Source: Hyphomicrobiaceae bacterium UBA4118 (lineage in GTDB: Bacteria; Pseudomonadota; Alphaproteobacteria; Rhizobiales; Methyloligellaceae). From it: a stretch of 8,296 bases of DNA. The notes under the pieces were generated by a model. That model had not been told where the DNA came from. It did not search any database and saw nothing but the letters and a program-made list of their open reading frames with translations. The translations under genes were made by a program, and so were the position numbers. Below, piece by piece: positions 5,497 through 8,296 of the stretch (the stretch's first letter is position 1; every line of letters starts with the position of its first letter). The stretch covers positions 4,724 to 13,019 of the forward strand of contig DFXC01000088.1 of assembly GCA_002383105.1 (NCBI GenBank), written 5' to 3'.

Positions 5497-6450
5497 CTAG
5501 GTCTTGGCCGATCTGGCCTTTGCCTGGCGACCGCGGACGGCAGGTAGCGGCAGACTGTCGGCGCCGAGGATGGGCGCCAGCTGCGTGGCCTCGCTGACCA
5601 ACGCATTGATCAAAGGTGTCAGAGGGTTACGATGGGGCACGACCAGCCCGATCGAATGCGTGACCTCCGGCTCGACGATGGGGATGGCGCGCACCTTCTC
5701 GGTCAAGCCCAGCACCTCGGCAAGCTTCGCCGGCATCACGCTCGCCCAGCGGCCCGTACGCACGTGCGCGAAGAGCACCACGATGGAGTCCGATTCGAGG
5801 GTCGGCGCCACGTCGGCGCCGGCTTGCCGCAACAAGGTCTCGATGATGCGCCGGTTCTGCATGTCGGGGGTGAGGAGGCAGAGCGGCACCTTGCCCACCT
5901 CGGCCCAGGTCACCTGATCGCGCGTCCCGAGCGGGCTGTCTGATGAGGCAAGCAGCCGGTATTGCTCGCTATAGAGCGGCACCGTCTGCACCCGGCCCAA
6001 GGGCTCGTTGTCGAGATAGGTGAGGCCGGCGTCGATCTCCAAATTCTCGAGCAGCCCCAGCACCTCGATGGAGTTGCGCGACCAGATGGTGAAACTCACA
6101 TCGGGGTGCTTGGCCCGGTAGGGGGTGGTGATCATCGCCACCATGGCCAGCGCGGTGGGGATGGCGGCGATGCGGATATGGCCGGCAAGGCCGCGCTTCA
6201 GCGCGTCGATCTCCTGGCGCATGGCGCGCGTGTCGCCGACGATGCGACGCGCCCAGTCGAGCACCCGCTCGCCCTCGGGGGTGAAGCCCTGGAAGCGCGA
6301 TCCGCGCTGCACCAAGAGCACCCCGAACGAATCCTCGAGCTGCTTGATGCCGGCCGAGAGCGTGGGCTGGCTCACGCCGCAGGCCTCTGCCGCGTGTCCG
6401 AAATGCCGCTCGCGCGACAGCGCGATGATGAATTCGAGCTTGTCGATCAT
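5497..6450 (-). CDS. LysR-family transcriptional regulator, formate-dehydrogenase-regulator (FdsR)-like
   Basis: A 317-aa LysR-type regulator. The winged helix-turn-helix lies at residues 1-60, with HFGHAAEACGVSQPTLSAGIKQLED (about 16-40) written here as HFGHAAEACG then VSQPTLSAGIKQLED as the recognition region. A linker helix (VLDWARRIVGDTRAMRQEID) follows, and the effector-binding domain begins at GHIRIAAIPTALAM (about 90) and runs to about 295. The tail is basic (RGRQAKARSAKT). The opening MIDKLEFIIALSRERHFG strongly recalls the LysR regulators encoded beside NAD-dependent formate dehydrogenase (fds) operons. The subfamily call is from memory and only moderately sure. No fds gene is present here. 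The ATG lies 15 bases after the stop of the 78-aa membrane protein on the same strand, so it may be the last gene of that series. Its target may be the series itself or a distant operon. Confidence 0.85.
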   Translation of the reverse strand: MIDKLEFIIALSRERHFGHAAEACGVSQPTLSAGIKQLEDSFGVLLVQRGSRFQGFTPEGERVLDWARRIVGDTRAMRQEIDALKRGLAGHIRIAAIPTALAMVAMITTPYRAKHPDVSFTIWSRNSIEVLGLLENLEIDAGLTYLDNEPLGRVQTVPLYSEQYRLLASSDSPLGTRDQVTWAEVGKVPLCLLTPDMQNRRIIETLLRQAGADVAPTLESDSIVVLFAHVRTGRWASVMPAKLAEVLGLTEKVRAIPIVEPEVTHSIGLVVPHRNPLTPLINALVSEATQLAPILGADSLPLPAVRGRQAKARSAKT

Positions 6451-6465
6451 GAAGGTGCGTCACCG

Positions 6466-6702
6466 TCAGGCGGCATCTTCGCAAGAAGAAGCCCGAAGAG
6501 CCAGTGGCATGGGCATGCTCTCCATCGTTGGGGCCATTGAGAGGCCGCCGGAAAGGCCAGCTAAAACGACCCCGGCACCAAGGGCAAGAAGCGTAAGGAG
6601 CGTGACGGCCGCCAGCTGTGGGCCGGTCGCTCCTCCCTTCATCGCCATCCTCTCGTGCTCTGCGGGCTCGCGATCGCGCGGTGCATGTTGCGCCGTAGTC
6701 AT
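6466..6702 (-). CDS. 78-aa single-span membrane protein with a Met-rich tail
   Basis: The ATG at 6702-6700 overlaps the TGA (6701-6699) of the upstream DUF4396-type gene as ATGA, the classic arrangement for coupled translation. An earlier in-frame start at 6849 would lie wholly inside that gene and is unlikely. The hydrophilic, His-containing N-terminus (residues 1-27) precedes one membrane segment (GPQLAAVTLLTLLALGAGVV, about 27-50). A short tail with four methionines in ten residues follows (MAPTMESMPM, 56-65), with a single Cys at 74. Met-rich periplasmic tails often bind copper(I); here that is inference. I know no named family. The position between a DUF4396-type protein and a LysR gene suggests a partner subunit or metal-binding accessory to the membrane protein. 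Confidence 0.65.
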   Translation of the reverse strand: MTTAQHAPRDREPAEHERMAMKGGATGPQLAAVTLLTLLALGAGVVLAGLSGGLSMAPTMESMPMPLALRASSCEDAA

Positions 6703-7439
6703 TGCATGGCCAACCATAGCGGCGGTGAGTCCCAGGGGCTGCCCGATGTTGCAGGAATGCGCGTTGCCTCGGCCTCGAGATTGTGGCCGCCTGCCCCAAG
6801 GACTCGCACAGTTCCCATGCCATGCTTCAGCCCGACGGCGACGAGCCACACGTTCACCGGATAGGCGATCACGGCCCCGACCAAGGTGGCTAGTGACATG
6901 ACGCCCCAGAAGCGAATTGGGGTGACCTCCATTGCCCGCATGTCATGACTCATCAGCGCGACCATCACGGGAATCATGCCCGCCATCACGGCGTTCATCG
7001 ACAGCCATTCGGGCATGAAGGAGCGCACCAGTGCCGCCCGGTAGGAGCCACCGAGCATGTCGCGCATAAACAACGCCTGAAATATGAGAAGGCCGAAGCC
7101 GAAGCCAAGCAAATATTCAAATATGAGATCGAGCCACATGGGCAGCGCAAGCGCGGCGGTGACCGCCGCCGCGATGATGATGCCAGTCGCGTCGCCTGCC
7201 AGGCAGTGGATGGTCGAGCCGAGCGCCTGTTTCCACAAGGGCTCGATAAACACCTCATGTTGGTAAGGTCCCGGCTCCTCGCAGGAGAGCACGTAGAGAG
7301 CTGCGCCCACCGGTCCGGTGTAGAGGGTGACCAACACCCACCCATATTTCATGACCGTGAGTTCCGGATTCCGCGTGAACGAGTCCCAGGCCACATAGGC
7401 GACGGACAGCCCGGTCAAGGCGAACCAGAAGGGCGGCAT
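6699..7439 (-). CDS. Multispan membrane protein of the DUF4396 type
   Basis: This 246-aa protein has about six hydrophobic segments: 1-20, 32-53, 78-98, 101-125, 148-163 and 178-203. Features recalling DUF4396 proteins are the HCLAGD motif at 78-83, the MSHDM pair at 163-167, YPVNVWLV at 193-200 and KHGMG at 205-209. His, Cys and Met within or beside membrane segments suggest metal or heme binding. Function is not established; DUF4396 genes are often, as I recall, beside copper-related genes. The last 35 residues are hydrophilic. The start at ATG 7439 lies 19 bases after the previous gene's stop, with no strong Shine-Dalgarno. The stop overlaps the next gene by four bases. It is probably an inner-membrane component of a redox or metal-handling module with the upstream cytochrome. 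Confidence 0.78.
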   Translation of the reverse strand: MPPFWFALTGLSVAYVAWDSFTRNPELTVMKYGWVLVTLYTGPVGAALYVLSCEEPGPYQHEVFIEPLWKQALGSTIHCLAGDATGIIIAAAVTAALALPMWLDLIFEYLLGFGFGLLIFQALFMRDMLGGSYRAALVRSFMPEWLSMNAVMAGMIPVMVALMSHDMRAMEVTPIRFWGVMSLATLVGAVIAYPVNVWLVAVGLKHGMGTVRVLGAGGHNLEAEATRIPATSGSPWDSPPLWLAMQ

Positions 7440-7458
7440 CGATCATCTGAGCAATCAT

Positions 7459-7656
7459 CTATTTGCCGGCGCCGTCTGAATGTTGCTGCTCCTTCGCAGC
7501 GACATCAAAGCCAATGGCGAGAGCAAGAATCAGCGGCACGTAGATCCAACGCGTGATCGCCTCCCTCGGCGACCCTAGCGTTGCCAGTGCTTCCCTTTGC
7601 TGCGGCTTGCTGCTCTGCCTCATGGCCGCAAACTTATTGGTGGGGCTGGCCGTCAT
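7459..7656 (-). CDS. 65-aa single-span membrane protein of unknown function
   Basis: The ATG at 7656 lies 23 bases inside the end of the cytochrome gene, and GAGGG just upstream could serve as its ribosome binding site. A second in-frame ATG at 7623 would give 54 residues and avoid the overlap. The N-terminal half is basic and hydrophilic (SSKPQQREALATLGSPREAI), followed by one membrane segment, RWIYVPLILALAIGFDVAA (about 36-54), and a short polar end with one His. Such one-span proteins are common as small subunits of membrane redox complexes, but I do not recognise this one. Its place between cytochrome and DUF4396-type genes, with only 19 bases to the next, supports a shared transcript. 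Confidence 0.6.
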   Translation of the reverse strand: MTASPTNKFAAMRQSSKPQQREALATLGSPREAITRWIYVPLILALAIGFDVAAKEQQHSDGAGK

Positions 7657-8260
7657 GGCCCTCGTCCATCTCCTGCATCATTTCGTCGTGAGTCTTTGGA
7701 GCGCTCTTGACGAGCTGTTGATATTGGTCAGCTGTGAGTTCCGGCAGCTTCCGCAGGAATGCCACGACGCTCCAAAGAAGTTCATCGTCGTGCGTCACTC
7801 CCCAGGCTGGCATGCCTGACATCTTAAGTCCGTGTTTCACGACCCAAAACTCCTCCGCCGCCGTGAGGCGACTTCCGCGACGAAGCTCGGGTGCTCTCGG
7901 ATAGAGGCCCCGACTGATCTCCGTCCTCTTCATGTCGGGAGCGAGATGGCAGCTGCTGCACATCTCCGCATATTGCGCAGCACCTGAAGCAACGCGCTTT
8001 GAATCAGCCAGATCGCCCGGGACGACTATGTCTGCCGCGCGAACAGCGATCGAACGTTCCCGTACCGTCGTCATCAGCCAAAAAACCGGTTGGGTGTGCG
8101 GGGCGTCCGCCGCGACGTTGTAGATCCCCGTGTAGACTACGAGCGCGGTGGCGACGACAACTACTAACAGTGCCGCCGCCACCACGAAAAACCCGCTCCT
8201 CATAATCCAGGAAGCTGGCAGACCACGCATGCCTTGGCCCGAGACTGATTGGGGACTCAT
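7634..8260 (-). CDS. Membrane-anchored monoheme cytochrome c
   Basis: A 208-aa protein with a cytoplasmic N-terminus of about 20 residues, one membrane anchor (GFFVVAAALLVVVVATALVV, 23-42) and a periplasmic heme domain. The heme motif CSSCH is at 101-105, and the likely axial ligand is M150 in KMSGMPAWG. The closing helix LLWSVVAFLRKLPELT completes a class I cytochrome c fold. Phrases such as TVRERSIAV and WVVKHGLKMSGMPAWG match a widespread family of anchored cytochromes. The C-terminal tail after residue 185 is rich in His, Met and acidic residues (THDEMMQEMDEGHDGQPHQ), a possible metal-binding tail. The ATG directly abuts the upstream gene's TAG with no gap, and the 3' end overlaps the 65-aa gene by 23 bases, so the genes are tightly linked. 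It probably passes electrons between the membrane module and periplasmic partners. Confidence 0.86.
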   Translation of the reverse strand: MSPQSVSGQGMRGLPASWIMRSGFFVVAAALLVVVVATALVVYTGIYNVAADAPHTQPVFWLMTTVRERSIAVRAADIVVPGDLADSKRVASGAAQYAEMCSSCHLAPDMKRTEISRGLYPRAPELRRGSRLTAAEEFWVVKHGLKMSGMPAWGVTHDDELLWSVVAFLRKLPELTADQYQQLVKSAPKTHDEMMQEMDEGHDGQPHQ

Positions 8261-8296
8261 CTATTTCTCTGTCGCCTCCATTGCGTTGTACATGTG
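8261..8296 (-). CDS. Last 11 residues of an unidentified upstream gene
   Basis: The minus-strand frame entering from the right edge reads HMYNAMEATEK and stops at TAG 8263-8261, immediately before the cytochrome ATG at 8260. The TAGATG junction is typical of coupled genes in one operon. Too little is visible to identify it. Confidence 0.45.
   Translation of the reverse strand, partial: HMYNAMEATEK

Noticed and set aside
5962..6540. A plus-strand frame opposite the LysR gene
   Set aside because: It is rich in His/Gly/Asp/Arg with no recognisable domain, and the LysR domains on the minus strand are clear.
1..8296. CRISPR array, tRNA/rRNA, insertion sequence or phage genes
   Set aside because: No regularly spaced repeats, cloverleaf ends, transposase motifs or phage-like products were seen on either strand.

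Overview
The window looks like chromosomal DNA of a GC-rich alphaproteobacterium, most likely a methylotroph or facultative methylotroph of the Hyphomicrobiales. The evidence is the gene families, all read by eye from translated sequence without database searches: a methanol-metabolism-type c cytochrome, a periplasmic binding protein and a YVTN beta-propeller of the kind that accompany PQQ-dependent alcohol dehydrogenases, a formate-dehydrogenase-regulator-like LysR protein, and a large GC-rich intergenic inverted repeat of a type common in that order.

Layout. (1) Positions 1-1264, plus strand: the C-terminus of an unidentified protein, a 411-base gap with one weak open frame, then an exported monoheme cytochrome c closed by a strong rho-independent terminator. 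(2) Positions 1265-3885, plus strand: about 280 bases of leader, then a two-gene unit of exported PQQ-associated ABC binding protein and exported seven-bladed beta-propeller. The ATPase and permease that usually belong to this system do not follow. (3) Positions 3891-4586, minus strand: a molybdate-type permease (modB) with neither modA nor modC beside it, convergent with the propeller and separated from it by 5 bases. (4) Positions 4587-5088: a 135-bp inverted repeat and a 37-codon C-terminal gene fragment, with no intact gene. (5) Positions 5089-5459, plus strand: a small exported cysteine-rich protein interrupted by an apparent -1 frameshift. Joining the frames gives a mirror-symmetric cysteine pattern. 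(6) Positions 8296-5497, minus strand: a compact, overlapping series of genes (the end of an unknown gene, a membrane-anchored cytochrome c, a 65-aa single-span protein, a DUF4396-type multispan membrane protein, a 78-aa Met-rich single-span protein, and the LysR regulator).

How the genes may work together. The left half fits periplasmic methanol/alcohol oxidation: the cytochrome would take electrons from a PQQ (possibly lanthanide-dependent) dehydrogenase, and the binding protein/propeller pair belongs to its accessory transport system. ModB and the FdsR-like regulator both point to molybdenum-dependent formate oxidation, the last step of methanol oxidation, but no formate dehydrogenase gene is in the window. 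The right-hand series looks like an envelope redox/metal module, and copper is a reasonable guess from the Met/His-rich tails. The most unusual items are the cysteine-rich hairpin-like protein and the tightly coupled cytochrome/DUF4396/small-protein series. I see no CRISPR array, tRNA, rRNA, transposase or phage gene.
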